Notes under the pieces: generated by a model
Seen by the model: only the letters and a program-made list of their open reading frames with translations
The model's database searches: none
What the model was told of the DNA's origin: nothing
NCBI GenBank assembly: GCA_028752905.1
Contig: JAQNBH010000008.1
Location: 1,751,351 to 1,815,350, forward strand
Reading direction: 5' to 3'
DNA length: 64,000 nucleotides
From: Cladorhizidae sp. MBARI D1340-BT2
Lineage: Eukaryota > Porifera > Demospongiae > Poecilosclerida > Cladorhizidae
In this document: piece by piece, positions 54,853 to 64,000 of the stretch
Layout of the letters: every line of letters starts with the position of its first letter
Position numbering within the stretch: position 1 is the stretch's first letter
Translations under genes and position numbers: made by a program

Positions 54853-57050
54853 GTCATCCATCCCATGTTTCCTTCAACTTGACTCTTGGTCGAGGTGATG
54901 CCACTTCCACATGACTGATGCAAGAGACCATCCGCATTAACACTCTTTTTCCCTGGTCAGTGACACAAGTCATACTCATAGGGCTGAGTGCCAGAGCCCA
55001 TCTTGTTAGCTTTCCTTCAGCAGGTCAGATCTGCATCTTTCAGGCACTGCCTCCAAATGTGACAGATGATCCTCACGACTCACTGTAAATGACAATGTCA
55101 TCGGTGTAGACCGTGTTGAACTGTGTCATGTTTGCCAGTGTCACATACATGAAATGTTGAAATATCGAGGGAGCTACCATCAGTTCAAATGGGATATAAA
55201 GTCCTTGTGGATTGGAATCTAGTGATATCCCTTGGCCAACTCCTGGGTGGAAATAAAATGGGCCTTTCACAATCAATTAGCTCCTCCACATGTGGCATGG
55301 GAAGGGGTTTGGTCTTGTAATCCTGTTCAGATGTAAATAATTGATGTAGTCTCGTCCTTCTGTCTGCTTTCTCAACCAACATGATGGTCGAAGCCCATGG
55401 ACTTCTCGATGGTCGAATGGAGATCTTACAGTTGTTCTCTTCATCAAGTTTCAGCAACTTCTTAATGGACAGCCTGTATGGTGGTTAACTCAGTGGGTAG
55501 TGTTGGAGCCACGCCCCAACAGAACCTGCAGGCAGTAGCCTACAGGCCAAGCAACAATAGCATGTTAATTAGGATTAATCAGATGTTAGCGATCTAGGTG
55601 TGAGTCGTGGGAATGTTAAAACAGATTATGTAATGTACTGTGCTGTGTAGATCTCATTGGTCATCTGTGATGTAATGTTGATGAAATAACCATATATGGA
55701 TGTATGCCCATTGGGGGTGGCTGAGAGTATTTAAGCTCAGGCCACCCCTGGGACTAGTCAGTTCTGAGTTTGTACAACTACAGTTGCTATTCCAATCTAT
55801 TTAGTTAGCCTTAAATGCCTAAACTTCTCTGGCTAGGTTAGCTAAGGTTGGGCAGCCAATTCAGGACTCTGGTGGCAGCCAATTTACAGTTAGGGCAGCT
55901 AACGCTTCCGGAGTCAGAGGGTTATCGGGAGCAATCCACCCCTTGCCTACGGACTAAGCTCTAACAGGTAGGCATCCTCCATTTTGATATGGATGTCTGT
56001 TGCATCTGTCTATCCTGGCTTGTTGGTAAATGTGCTGTGAGACTTCTCCATCACTCTCTTAACATCCGCTTCTTATCTGTCAAATTGGTAGCTGGCATAG
56101 CCTCCTGTTTTTCTAATCTGCAGATTGTGTCTGGTATTCCCATTTCTTCAGTAAGTAGACACTCTGCTGTGGATGAGTGATAATGCTCCAGCAGATTGAT
56201 TTGGTACTTGGCTTTCAATCTCAAGTGTGTTCTGGCATAAATTCATAGGTCATGCGATCGAGTTTCTTCAAAACCATATATAACATGAAAGTCAATGGTC
56301 AATCCCACTCGCCTGCCCCTGTCCTGTGGGTGGTGTTCTCAAGAGCACTAACTCTCCTGCCTTCCTGTCAAACTGTGACTTGTATTTGCCACCTAACTCT
56401 CCACAAGCTCTGATTCTTGCATAATGAAAGGGGAGATGTCATGTTGACATCTTTCGTCTTCAGGTTCTTGCTATTGTCTTTTTTCTCTAAATTTCTGGTA
56501 GTCTGATGCATAGTGCATGCACTTGTTGCACTCAAAACACTGAAAGATCAAGCTTCGGTTGGTATCCAGTACTGTATGCTAGGATTGTCTCATTTCTGGT
56601 CCTACTCTGTTGTGGCGCCGGTCCCAACTCCATCCTTCTTACCGGCCAATGATGGGGGGTGTAGCCACCCCCTCCACATCATGTCTGTGATGCTCTTCTC
56701 TTTGGTGAGGTTTACTTTGTTATTGTTGTGGCTCCTTGGTGGCATTCTGTACTTCCTGGCCAACATATCCATCCTCTGGTGCTCATAATATCATCAGCTA
56801 GCTTCATGACATAATTAAAGGCATCGGGTGCCTGGTCCTTCACATGGTTAGCTATGTATCGGGCATCAGTTGAGTCACTGATTCCATGGCAAGAAAACCT
56901 GCCACCATTAGTCATTGTCTTGCAGTCAGTCTTCAGTGTGTGTTGTAATATCTCTTCCGACTTCCTCCTGAGTTGGTCCGTCCTCTTTTTATGTGGCAAG
57001 GTCAGCTGGTATTGCTCATAGAGGGCTTGTTTCAGACTGTCGCACATGTA
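54853..57050 (-). pseudogene. Degenerate Ty3 element with integrase tail upstream of RT (element 4)
   Basis: Reading down from 57047: a Gag-like segment (LKQALYEQYQLTLPHKKRTD), a weak zinc knuckle (FECNKCMHYASDY, about 56490-56530), an integrase C-terminal-like stretch (KSQFDRKAGELVLLRTPP at 56340-56393; RTHLRLKAKYQINLLEHYH at 56177-56235), then the RT start (STFTNKPG and TDATDIHIKMEDA, 55972-56040). After a solo LTR, RT continues (SIRPSRSPWASTIMLVEKAD; YTDDIVIYSES at 55073), then an RNase H end (GKLTRWALALSP and NADGLLH) just before the polypurine tract. So integrase sequence precedes RT, and RNase H is last, the order known from Gmr1-like Ty3 elements. Heavy decay limits certainty. Confidence 0.65.
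55501..55966. mobile_element. Solo LTR, 466 bp, with 5-bp target duplication
   Basis: Starts TGTTGGAGC and ends GCTCTAACA, imperfect inverted ends, flanked by GGTAG on both sides (55496-55500 and 55967-55971). TATTTAAG at about 55729 is a possible TATA box on the plus strand, which would make plus the transcribed direction. It splits the RT of element 4. Solo LTRs arise by recombination between the two LTRs of a full element. Confidence 0.88.
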
Positions 57051-57508
57051 ATTACTTCACATAATCACTTCAGGTGTTACTATCCAGAGCAACATACACT
57101 CCATTTGCATCTCAGTTGAGAATGGGCACTAGATTCCTGCACCATTCTTTTCGTTAGTTCTTTTGGAGCCAAGTGTGCTTCAAAGACACCTCTACACCCT
57201 GTTTTGAATTTCAGGATATTGCTTTGAATGTCATTGATGACTGTCTGACCCCACTGGGGATTTCGTCTGGTGATGGTTTAGCCTGTGCACATAGGTTGTA
57301 TCTTTGTCTGTACAACCAAACAATACCTTTCCTCCCATAGCAATATGGTCAGGTCCCATACATGTCTACTGTTCACTGGTTGAAATAACTTTATGAATTG
57401 TACAGCCAGGCTTTACTACTGCTCCTTATAAGCTGAGCAGCTGTTTGGCCTTGCAGTGGGTTTCAACTACTTAATCATATTCAGTATGTGGTTGACACAA
57501 TACAAGTG
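57051..57508. other. Unassigned stretch between nested elements
   Basis: No domain recognised. It may hold the Gag N-terminus of element 4 and the 3' end of element 3. An LTR pair for element 3 could not be identified. TGTCACGGGCGACC on the minus strand at 57557-57570 looks like an LTR start but has no partner. Confidence 0.4.
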
Positions 57509-57768
57509 CTAATTAAACAAGTTGATACGCAGTCCATAGTCACAGGGCAGCCTGGAGGTCGCCCGTGACACGTCTGTTCCATCATTCATTACATCATTGT
57601 TTCCTGTCGCTGTCAATCTTCCCTGCACCATCCAGCCTCGCTTCACCTTTGTTACTCTTCCACCAGAGGCTGCTCCTCCTCCTAGTCTGTCAACTTGCAT
57701 CTCTCAGAAGGAGTGTTTGCAGTTGACTCAGAAGTTATGTCTGCGATTGGGCCAGAGAAATCTTGGGG

Positions 57769-59691
57769 CTAGTTGCTGCCCTGTTTCGGAATGAGGGGGG
57801 CAGCTGGTGATGCTGGAGTCTGGATCGGTTGGCTTGGGTTCGAGATCTCTGGTGGGGCCGGGGTCGTAGGTCGGGTTGGGGGATTGCTCTCCTGGGGTGT
57901 TGGAGCCTGAGTCTTGGGAATAGAGGTGTTTCTTGGTATTGGTTGGTGGATGGGGGTGTAGACACTCAGGAATCTTCTGTTCCTCAGTGTTGTGCGACCG
58001 GAGCCATCAAGTCTGACTAGGTATTGGTGGTATTGGTGCACCTCTATTACAGAGCCAGTCCTGTCCCATTTGGTGGGGTGGTGGCCTACTTGATTTTGTA
58101 CCCTCACGTGGTCACCAACCTTGAGTGGGGTCAGAAGCCTGGTGTGGAGGGTCCATCTGTCCTGGGCATCTTGTTGCCTGTGTATAAGTGCAGTTTCCCT
58201 TGAGTCCAGCAGGTCCTTCCAAGGTTGTAGACGCTTGTACTTCCCAGGGAGGATGGGGATGAGGTCTCTGATCGTTCTGCCGAAGATGTAGTTGGCCGGA
58301 GATTGTTTCGTTGTCGGGTCAGGGGTATTCCTATATTGGAGGATGGCCTGTTGGAAGGTGTCTATGTCTATCTTCCCATCTGGCTTGGTGTTGTCGGCAA
58401 GTATCCTTTTTACCGTTTTAACCCCCACCTCCGCTCGGCAATTGCTGTGGGGAAACGCGACTGAGCTCAGCCGGTGATGCACCCCCCAGTTCTTGAGAAA
58501 GGTCTTGGTGAGGTATGACGCGAATTCTGGTCCACCATCTGTGGCTAGTTCCTCTGGTATGCCATATGTGGAGAATGTGGTGCGGAGTATGCTGATGAGA
58601 CCTTGAGCCCCACTAGATGAATGGGACACAATAGGCCAGTTAGAGTACCGGTCAATAATGACCAGGTATGACCTTCCTAGGTGGTGAAAATAGTCTGCAC
58701 ATAGGTATTGGAATGGGTAGGCTGGTGAGACAGGTGTGGTTGGGGGTAGGGCTGCCTGAGATGGAGCCATCCTGTTGCAGCTGCTGCATTCCTGTCTGGT
58801 GGTCTTGATGTCCTTGTTGATGCCAGGCCAATATATTGAGGTCTCTGCCATTGATGTCATCAATGAGGTCCCCTGGTGGGCTGCATGTAGGGCCATCAGG
58901 CAGGTTGGCCTTAATGCTGATGGTATCACAAGTCGGTCGCCATATACCACTACTCCATCAATGGAGTATAGATTGTGTCTGATGCTATGGAATACCCGGA
59001 TGTTGTGTGGGACGAGGAGTCTGTCCTCTGGGAAACCCTCCTCGATTGTGGAGAGGAGGAGGCACATGTCTTGGTCAGACGAGGTCACTTTTTGAACCTG
59101 CTCCCAGTCTATGGGCTTGATCGACTCCAGGGCTGCCATTGGCGAGTCCAAAATTGTGGACTCTACCAATTGTGAGATGGAGTGATTCTCTGTGGGGATG
59201 CCTGCCATCAGTCTAGATGGGATGCGGGTTTGTGGCTGCTGTGGTTGGTCATCAATCCAGTGGATGTCGTCAGGGAGGGTCATCTTCGCTCGGTGTGGTG
59301 GCCCTGAGGGGTATCTGGACAGGGCATCTGATGTCTTGTTTTTGACCCCAGGGATGTGAATGATGTTGAACCGGTATCTGAGTGTCTTTTCTTTCAGGTT
59401 CCTGAGCCGTGTGTTGCTGATCTTGTCCAGTGACCTGTCCCCCAGGATCTTCAGCAGTGGCCGGTGGTCTACTGCGATGGTAAGGTGGGTGCAGCCTAGG
59501 ACGAAATGTCTGGTTTTATCCAGGGCATCGGCGACTGCTAGGGCCTCCCCTTCTATGGGGGCATACCTAGATTCTGCACCATGGGTGAATCTGCTGCCAA
59601 CAAGTGTTATCTTCCAGCCTGTCTTGCAACAGAATAGGTCCCTGGATGGGCCAATGCCAGTGCTTTTGGAATAACCAGTAGCCAATCCCAT
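57769..59691 (-). CDS. RNase H-integrase part of element 3 pol, 640 codons open
   Basis: The Met is internal to a larger pol, not a real start. RNase H acids are visible at E48 (YAPIEGEALAV) and D75 (IAVDHRPLLKI), with the DALSRYP end at about 122-128. Integrase: zinc motif H269, H272, C302, C305. Core D333 (YLCADYF), D385 (ELATDGGPEF) and E421 (NCRAEVGVKTVKR), the D-D-E triad with 35 residues between the last two. A GPY/F-like module follows (LKVGDHVRVQ, KWDRTGSVIEV, about 520-575), then a proline-rich tail. This open frame could still make a structurally complete integrase, but no intact RT or Gag accompanies it. Confidence 0.92.
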   Translation of the reverse strand: MGLATGYSKSTGIGPSRDLFCCKTGWKITLVGSRFTHGAESRYAPIEGEALAVADALDKTRHFVLGCTHLTIAVDHRPLLKILGDRSLDKISNTRLRNLKEKTLRYRFNIIHIPGVKNKTSDALSRYPSGPPHRAKMTLPDDIHWIDDQPQQPQTRIPSRLMAGIPTENHSISQLVESTILDSPMAALESIKPIDWEQVQKVTSSDQDMCLLLSTIEEGFPEDRLLVPHNIRVFHSIRHNLYSIDGVVVYGDRLVIPSALRPTCLMALHAAHQGTSLMTSMAETSIYWPGINKDIKTTRQECSSCNRMAPSQAALPPTTPVSPAYPFQYLCADYFHHLGRSYLVIIDRYSNWPIVSHSSSGAQGLISILRTTFSTYGIPEELATDGGPEFASYLTKTFLKNWGVHHRLSSVAFPHSNCRAEVGVKTVKRILADNTKPDGKIDIDTFQQAILQYRNTPDPTTKQSPANYIFGRTIRDLIPILPGKYKRLQPWKDLLDSRETALIHRQQDAQDRWTLHTRLLTPLKVGDHVRVQNQVGHHPTKWDRTGSVIEVHQYHQYLVRLDGSGRTTLRNRRFLSVYTPIHQPIPRNTSIPKTQAPTPQESNPPTRPTTPAPPEISNPSQPIQTPASPAAPLIPKQGSN

Positions 59692-59854
59692 CCTTGGACC
59701 AGTCTGTTGCCAGGCATGTGGCTCTGCTTTTGTCGAAGATTTCTACTCCTTTGACGATGTCAGGTGTGATGGCTAGTTTGGAGTCTGCAAATGACTTCTG
59801 GTGAGTCTCACTCCATGTAAATTTCTCCGTGGGTTTGAGTAGGTCCCTGAACGG

Positions 59855-60629
59855 TTAGTCATGCTGAAGAAGTACGAAACCTGGTTCACGAGCCCAAACC
59901 AGGATGACATCTGTGATGTTCTTTGGGCTGGTGGGGAAATCTGTGATTGCCATGATGAACTTGCTGCAGGGTTTAACGGTCGACCTGGTAATCTCGAATC
60001 CTGCGAATTCAATTTCATCCTCTGCAAACTTGAACTTGTCAGGGTTCAGGGTTATTCCGTTTCTACCACAGATGTCCAGCCATTCAGTAGCTTGGTGGTA
60101 GCAGTCTGTGATGGAGTCGGACCATAGGAGAGTGTCGTCAATGCATTTGGTCTTCCTTGGGATGAGGGATACTATACTGCCGTACCTGCTGGTATAACCG
60201 TCTCCGGAGGCTATGTAGCCTTGTGGTAGCGGTATCGACCCCATGGGGTAATGAAAGTGGTATAATGTCTGTCAGCTTGGTGGAGTGGGACGGAGTGAGA
60301 TCCATTCCAGGCATCAAAGATTGTTTTCTTGGTCTCTCTGGGGACTGATCGTGCTTGGTGGAAGGGGGACTGGGTGTGGTGAGTCTCCCTGGTGGCATGT
60401 TGGTTGAGTGCCTGAAAATCTATCATCCTCCTGAGGGAGCCATGATCATGCGGTGGCACCATGTAGTAGGGGTGCCTATAGGTACCTTCTCCAAGACACC
60501 TAGACGGACGTCCAAGTCGAGGCCTTCCTTCACTTCCTCCTGCCAGTGGATGGGGACTGGTATGGGGTTATGGTGGGCTGTAGGTGTAGCGTCTTGATCT
60601 ATCATGAGCCGTAGGGGTGGCCCAGACAT
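59855..60629 (-). pseudogene. Reverse transcriptase of element 3, in three frames
   Basis: PIPVPIHWQEEVKEGLDLDV and RLGVLEKVPIGTPTTWCHRM form the fingers, with RRMIDFQALNQHATRETHHT next. A frame change precedes GYIASGDGYTSRYGSIVSLI and the catalytic CIDDTLLWSD at about 60134-60145, followed by WLDICGRNGITLNPDKFKFA. Another change near 59855 leads into the thumb. Confidence 0.85.
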
Positions 60630-61044
60630 GAGTGGGAGGCTTTGGTGTGGGCAGGTGTTGAAGGTGCTGCTATTGTAAGCGCTCCTGAGGTGGTCTTCCA
60701 GCTTCTTCCTGTTCTCCTCCGTTGCAGCGAATGGCAGGGTTTTGGAGAGTGGAGGTGGAGTGGATCTTATGGGACATTGGCAGCTCTTGGTAGTTAGTAT
60801 AGTTGCGGTGGGCCCCTGGGGCTGTCCTCTTCTGCTTCCATGGTGGAGATTGTCTCTGTTGGGAACTTCTGTGAGATGTAGCCCAGGTCTGCACAGGCCT
60901 CCCTGCTAAGGTATAGCTTCTTGACGTCTTTGGACATGTATACCATCTGTCTGGTAGATAGCGCTGAGCTGGTGTCAGTAAATCTCAGGACGACTGCTCC
61001 TAAGATGTGGAGGTGGCTGTTGTTGGCTGCTCTCATTTGTAGTC

Positions 61045-61725
61045 TTACACAAGGATGAGGTTGTTAGCAGTCAAGCCTAGTTCCTTGAGGATGTGTGTAC
61101 CTGTAAGGCAGCTCTGACATCCTGTGTCCGCCATCGCCCATGCAGTGATCTTCCTGTCACCTGTGGCCAAGGTGTGTCCTAGATGGGCATAGTCTTCAGT
61201 GGTTATTTCGATTTGGAGCTGTACATGTGGTTGTGTTTTCGATGTCCCTTTGGCCCATCTGCCGCTGGTCTGATCATACGTGTGGTGCTCCATGGCGGTG
61301 TTGGGGGTATTGATGACACACATGTAATCACTCATGGCATTCTCCTTCTGTGTGTGCTTTTGTCTACATACCTTTTCCAGGTGGTGGGGCTTGCCACAGC
61401 CGGCGCATGTGGTCCCGAATGCTGGGCATTCTGTCCTTCTGATCCTGGTGGGGGCGTTCTTCTCATGGTCCCTTCCTCCACAGTAGGAACATGCTTCCTC
61501 TCTCTGGGGTGGTCCTGTCCTGGATGGTCTCTTCTCTATGTCTGGCCTCTTTGAGCATTTGTAGGTGCTCCCTATGGCCTCTACTTGGTGGGGTATAGAC
61601 AGTCTGGAGGCTGATCTTTTGCCAGCCTCCTTAGCTTCAATGAACTTGAGTGTCTGTTCCACTGTCAGGTCCTGGTTTTGCTCCCCCAGCAGATCTTGTT
61701 GGATGTCCAGGCCTCTGCATAACAT
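61045..61725 (-). pseudogene. Gag C-terminus and protease of element 3 (226 codons)
   Basis: Continues Gag with GLDIQQDLLGEQNQDLTVEQ and TLKFIEAKEAGKRSASRLS. Zinc-binding part at 61366-61491: CSYCGGRDHEK ... CPAFGTTCAGCGKPHHLEKVC in pieces, i.e. two cysteine-rich knuckles. The protease loop AWAMADTGCQSCL is at about 61120-61140, with Cys after D-T-G in place of the usual Ala. The apparent start Met is internal; the real product would be a Gag-Pol fusion. Confidence 0.85.
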
Positions 61726-62272
61726 CTGCTACATTATCCTCTGCATAATCCACCTGGGGGCCACAGTTGGCGCATAACTTAATGAATTTGCAGACACTGG
61801 CTCGTCCCCTTAGTCTCGCTCCAAAAGCTCTCACTGGTTCGTCCCTGTCCTGCTTCATGGTGTGCAGGGCGGTCCTGGCTATCATAGTGTTCTCCTCCCT
61901 TACTGCTAGGGTTTGGATAGATTCGAATATCTCCGTCTCGGTCTTATCTACTAGGGTCCCCCCTGCATTGCGGGTCAAATCCATTCTCAGCTGGTCATCG
62001 CAGCATTCCAGTAGTTGGATACAGAGATCCGGTCCGGTTAGTTTGGTCGCTCTCACATAATCCCCCCATCTGGATTTGAAGTAGATCCAATCCTCCGTGG
62101 TCCCCCCTGACGTGATGTCTGGCCTCCTCACCTTCTCTACCCTGGCTGCCTGTGTTGGTGCAGTCGCTCTGTGGTTCAGGGCGTGGGCTGACAGCATTGC
62201 AGCTGCTAGTGTGGGTTCTAGGTCTGGTAGGATATACGTACAGCCGGCGAATGGGCACTTTACTTCAGTCAT
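61637..62272 (-). pseudogene. Gag of element 3, first frame (211 codons)
   Basis: ATG at 62272. Residues 6-34 form a C2H2-like finger (C6, C11, H30, H34), unusual at a Gag N-terminus. Then TTEDWIYFKSRWGDYVRATK, typical of the W-x(2)-F/Y-x(2)-R/Q-W-x(2)-Y Gag pattern, then DLCIQLLECCDDQLRMDLTR and FGARLRGRASVCKF. Near residue 180 the conserved continuation (LCRGLDIQQDLLGE) lies in the +1 register, so the last 30 residues of this frame are out of frame. Confidence 0.82.
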
Positions 62273-62532
62273 CGCGATGGTGGGCGCTAATTCGGGTTAG
62301 TCTCCTCTCCGATCTTCTGGCTTCTTCGTGTGGCTGCAACTTAGTTTGGGGTTCGTTGAAATGCTTTAGCTGTCAGTTAATAACAACATAGATAATAGAG
62401 CTATTGCTCATTTGATCAAAGATGCAACTAGGTATAAATAGGTTCTTAAGAATAGCAATGCTGGTATTAACTGGCAGTATTGATGTTCTGCGCATGCGTA
62501 CATGTATGGCAATAATGGGTAAAGGGTCGTGT

Positions 62533-62706
62533 ATGTGTCTACAGCTAGTGTATAATGTTATCTAGCTATTGTACAGTATTGTCTAGCATAATGGTACATC
62601 AGACTCACCTATTCTGACATGCCAAGACCTGCTTTACAATATAGTGGGTTTCTAATGAATATCATTAGCATAAACAATTAAGCTATAGTTCCTGTCACCC
62701 TGTGAC
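62533..62706 (-). repeat. LTR-like partner of 54655-54832
   Basis: Minus strand start TGTCACAGGGTGACAGG at 62706. It is followed on the plus strand by TCGAT, against AAGAT before 54537, so any target duplication is degenerate. On the minus strand, CTATTTATACC at about 62430 is a TATA-like box 270 bp into it, so the LTR may extend down to about 62360. Confidence 0.6.
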
Positions 62707-63120
62707 ATCGATGCCTTCATTATCACTTGAACCCTCTAGTGAGGACAAATCCACAATGATGTACAATTTTCCTGAAGTCCTTTAGGGATGACCCCAAACT
62801 TTCTAATCTGAAGCTAAGTATAAATCATGGGGATCCAGACCTATAAACACGTCATCCAAACACTCTATAGCCAGATATTTGCTGACTACTGCCAAAATGG
62901 ATACCATTGACAATGCATGTTCTAAATTGCTGTTCCAGGTTATCCCTCAGCGAGTGGTGTTACTAACTCCTCCACTTGTGAGTGTAGACTTCTTGACCTA
63001 ATTGAGTAGCAGTTGTCCATCCTAGACAGGTTGCTGTCATGGATGCCTTGCTGGAGCAAGGCAACCAGACAAATGTCGAGGATCTCCCCAACAGTTGATA
63101 ACCTCGACATCCAACTGAAC
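62707..63120 (-). pseudogene. DIRS-like reverse transcriptase, upstream half
   Basis: Reading down from about 62960: LEHALSMVSILAVVSKYLAI, then FGVIPKGLQ (one frame) and LYIIVDLSSLEGSSDNEGID, ending exactly at the LTR junction (62706). These are the DIRS RT motifs (F-G-V-I-P-K-...-W-R-L-I-x-D-L-S-x-P-x-G-x-S-V-N-D-G-I). The reading resumes at 54536, so one DIRS gene was split by the inserted block. Confidence 0.72.
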
Positions 63121-63151
63121 CATTGATTACACGTAGAATAATTAGTGAGGC

Positions 63152-63465
63152 TGTTAATGTATTAATAGGTAGAATATTTTGTTAGGTCACAAACCACACT
63201 GGTGAACCCTGAGATTGGCCAGTGGAATAACATAACTAGCTGGGGATAATACCATATATGGTTGTACTCTGACTCACACCTGAAAATCTATTTAAAGGAT
63301 CCAGGTCTGGGAGTTAGGGTTAGTTGAGATTAACATTTTAAAACTCAGTTGAACAGTTTTTTGGAGGATTTTACAGTGTAGCTATATATTGGAAGGGAAA
63401 TCCTCTACAGTCGCTCATGTCCTTAAGGACTGGGAACCTGCATGTTATTAACATGCCCATTAACA
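63152..63465. repeat. Probable LTR remnant, about 314 bp
   Basis: TGTTAATG at the left and CATTAACA at the right are perfect 8-bp inverted ends. CTATTTAAAGG at about 63288 and CCATATATGG upstream of it echo the layout of the solo LTR at 55501 (CCATATATGG, TATTTAAG). No target duplication was found. Confidence 0.45.
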
Positions 63466-64000
63466 AAGGGATATTATACTTCTTCCTATAATTATACTAC
63501 CTTGCCCATTTTAACTTTCCCAGCCTTTCCCAGAGTGATAATCCCCACCCCCTCCCCCATTTTCCACTCTTTGCCACCTGAATGCTCCCTCAGGGATCCC
63601 TGATCACTGTTACCCCTTTATTCAGCATGCTACCTATACGAGGTTTCAAGATTAAATTTCACAGTTTTAACTGTTTTTTGGCAGGAATACATTAGAGTGC
63701 ATTAGAGTGGCAAGACACCAATGATGGCTTTTCATTTTTTGCAACAACTTACAAAACTGCAATTAAGGCAAAGGCTACAGTTCAAAGTTCATTTTTAACA
63801 CAGTACAAATGTAAAAGTGTATCGTATGTATGAACTGGACAATACTATTGTGTACTACTCTGATGGCACTATAGGATCCCAGTCAATTGTCCATACTAAA
63901 CTATACATTTTCACATTTCTTGCAGCTAGATCTGCAGACTGTCTCTGTGAAGAAACTGTCAGTGATAGTTTTGATGCCTGCTGTGATAAATGAGTACTCA
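63466..64000. other. No gene seen
   Basis: AT-rich DNA with no recognised domain or repeat. Confidence 0.5.

Larger units (their letters stand above)
57509..62272 (-). mobile_element. Best preserved Ty3/Gypsy element (element 3), Gag to integrase
   Basis: Minus strand, with Gag starting at 62272 and the pol frame ending at 57769. Domain order is the standard one. The GC-richer composition and long open frames contrast with the rest of the window and mark it as the youngest autonomous-type element here. Remaining lesions are a frame change in Gag near 61735 and several in PR-RT (about 61040, 60800, 60460, 60230, 59855). Boundaries are set by coding sequence. Its LTRs are unresolved. Confidence 0.85.

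Noticed and set aside
59360..62391. Plus-strand frames of 65-123 codons over element 3
   Set aside because: Antisense shadows of the Gag-Pol coding sequence with no domain.
1..64000. CRISPR arrays, phage, operons or bacterial genes
   Set aside because: Tandem repeats here have no unique spacers of constant length, and splice sites, LTR elements and microsatellites show animal DNA.

Overview
This window is animal genomic DNA, AT-rich and full of repeats. It has no bacterial-style operons. Open frames of more than about 110 codons are nearly all retrotransposon remnants or microsatellite artefacts. The one host gene I could build is a multi-exon, minus-strand Ig/FN3 transmembrane receptor with mostly phase-1 introns, a metazoan hallmark. 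The mix of degenerate Ty3 elements, a DIRS-like tyrosine-recombinase element and LINE fragments suggests an early-branching marine invertebrate. A sponge is my best guess and a cnidarian is not excluded. That assignment is an inference.

Region by region. 1-8.7 kb: a decayed LINE 3' end, minisatellites, and a 1.3-kb non-autonomous DNA element with perfect 25-bp terminal inverted repeats and TA duplications. 8.9-13.8 kb: a complete but dead plus-strand Ty3 element with tiny LTRs and a 5-bp target duplication. It sits inside a minisatellite and has two minisatellites grown inside its own integrase. 14-24 kb: microsatellites, a LINE reverse transcriptase relic on the minus strand, a foldback MITE, and a broken copy of a repeated gene family of unknown function.

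26.0-45.3 kb: the receptor gene. I could join 17 coding exons, all with GT-AG sites and all phase-consistent, into an 836-residue prediction. In order these give a signal peptide, three Ig domains, FN3, two unfamiliar cysteine-containing modules, a stalk built from three tandemly copied 48-nt exons, one transmembrane helix and a tyrosine-containing tail. The stalk exons lie in a 1.07-kb segment present three times in tandem.

47.4-51.5 kb: a second, minus-strand Ty3 element with 193-198-bp LTRs and target duplication GTTAT. 52.0-52.7 kb: two almost identical 251-bp direct repeats around a 232-bp core. 52.7-63.1 kb: a nest of elements. A minus-strand DIRS-like element is split in its RT by a block bounded by related LTRs. 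Inside that block are a degenerate Ty3 element with its integrase tail upstream of RT (Gmr1-like order), a 466-bp solo LTR with duplication GGTAG inside it, and a better preserved Ty3 element with a 640-codon RNase H-integrase frame and a C2H2-like finger at the Gag N-terminus. The rest, to 64 kb, holds an LTR-like remnant and no recognised gene.

The receptor is the only candidate functional protein-coding locus. Nothing else here looks like a working host gene, and every transposon pol gene I read carries frameshifts or stops.
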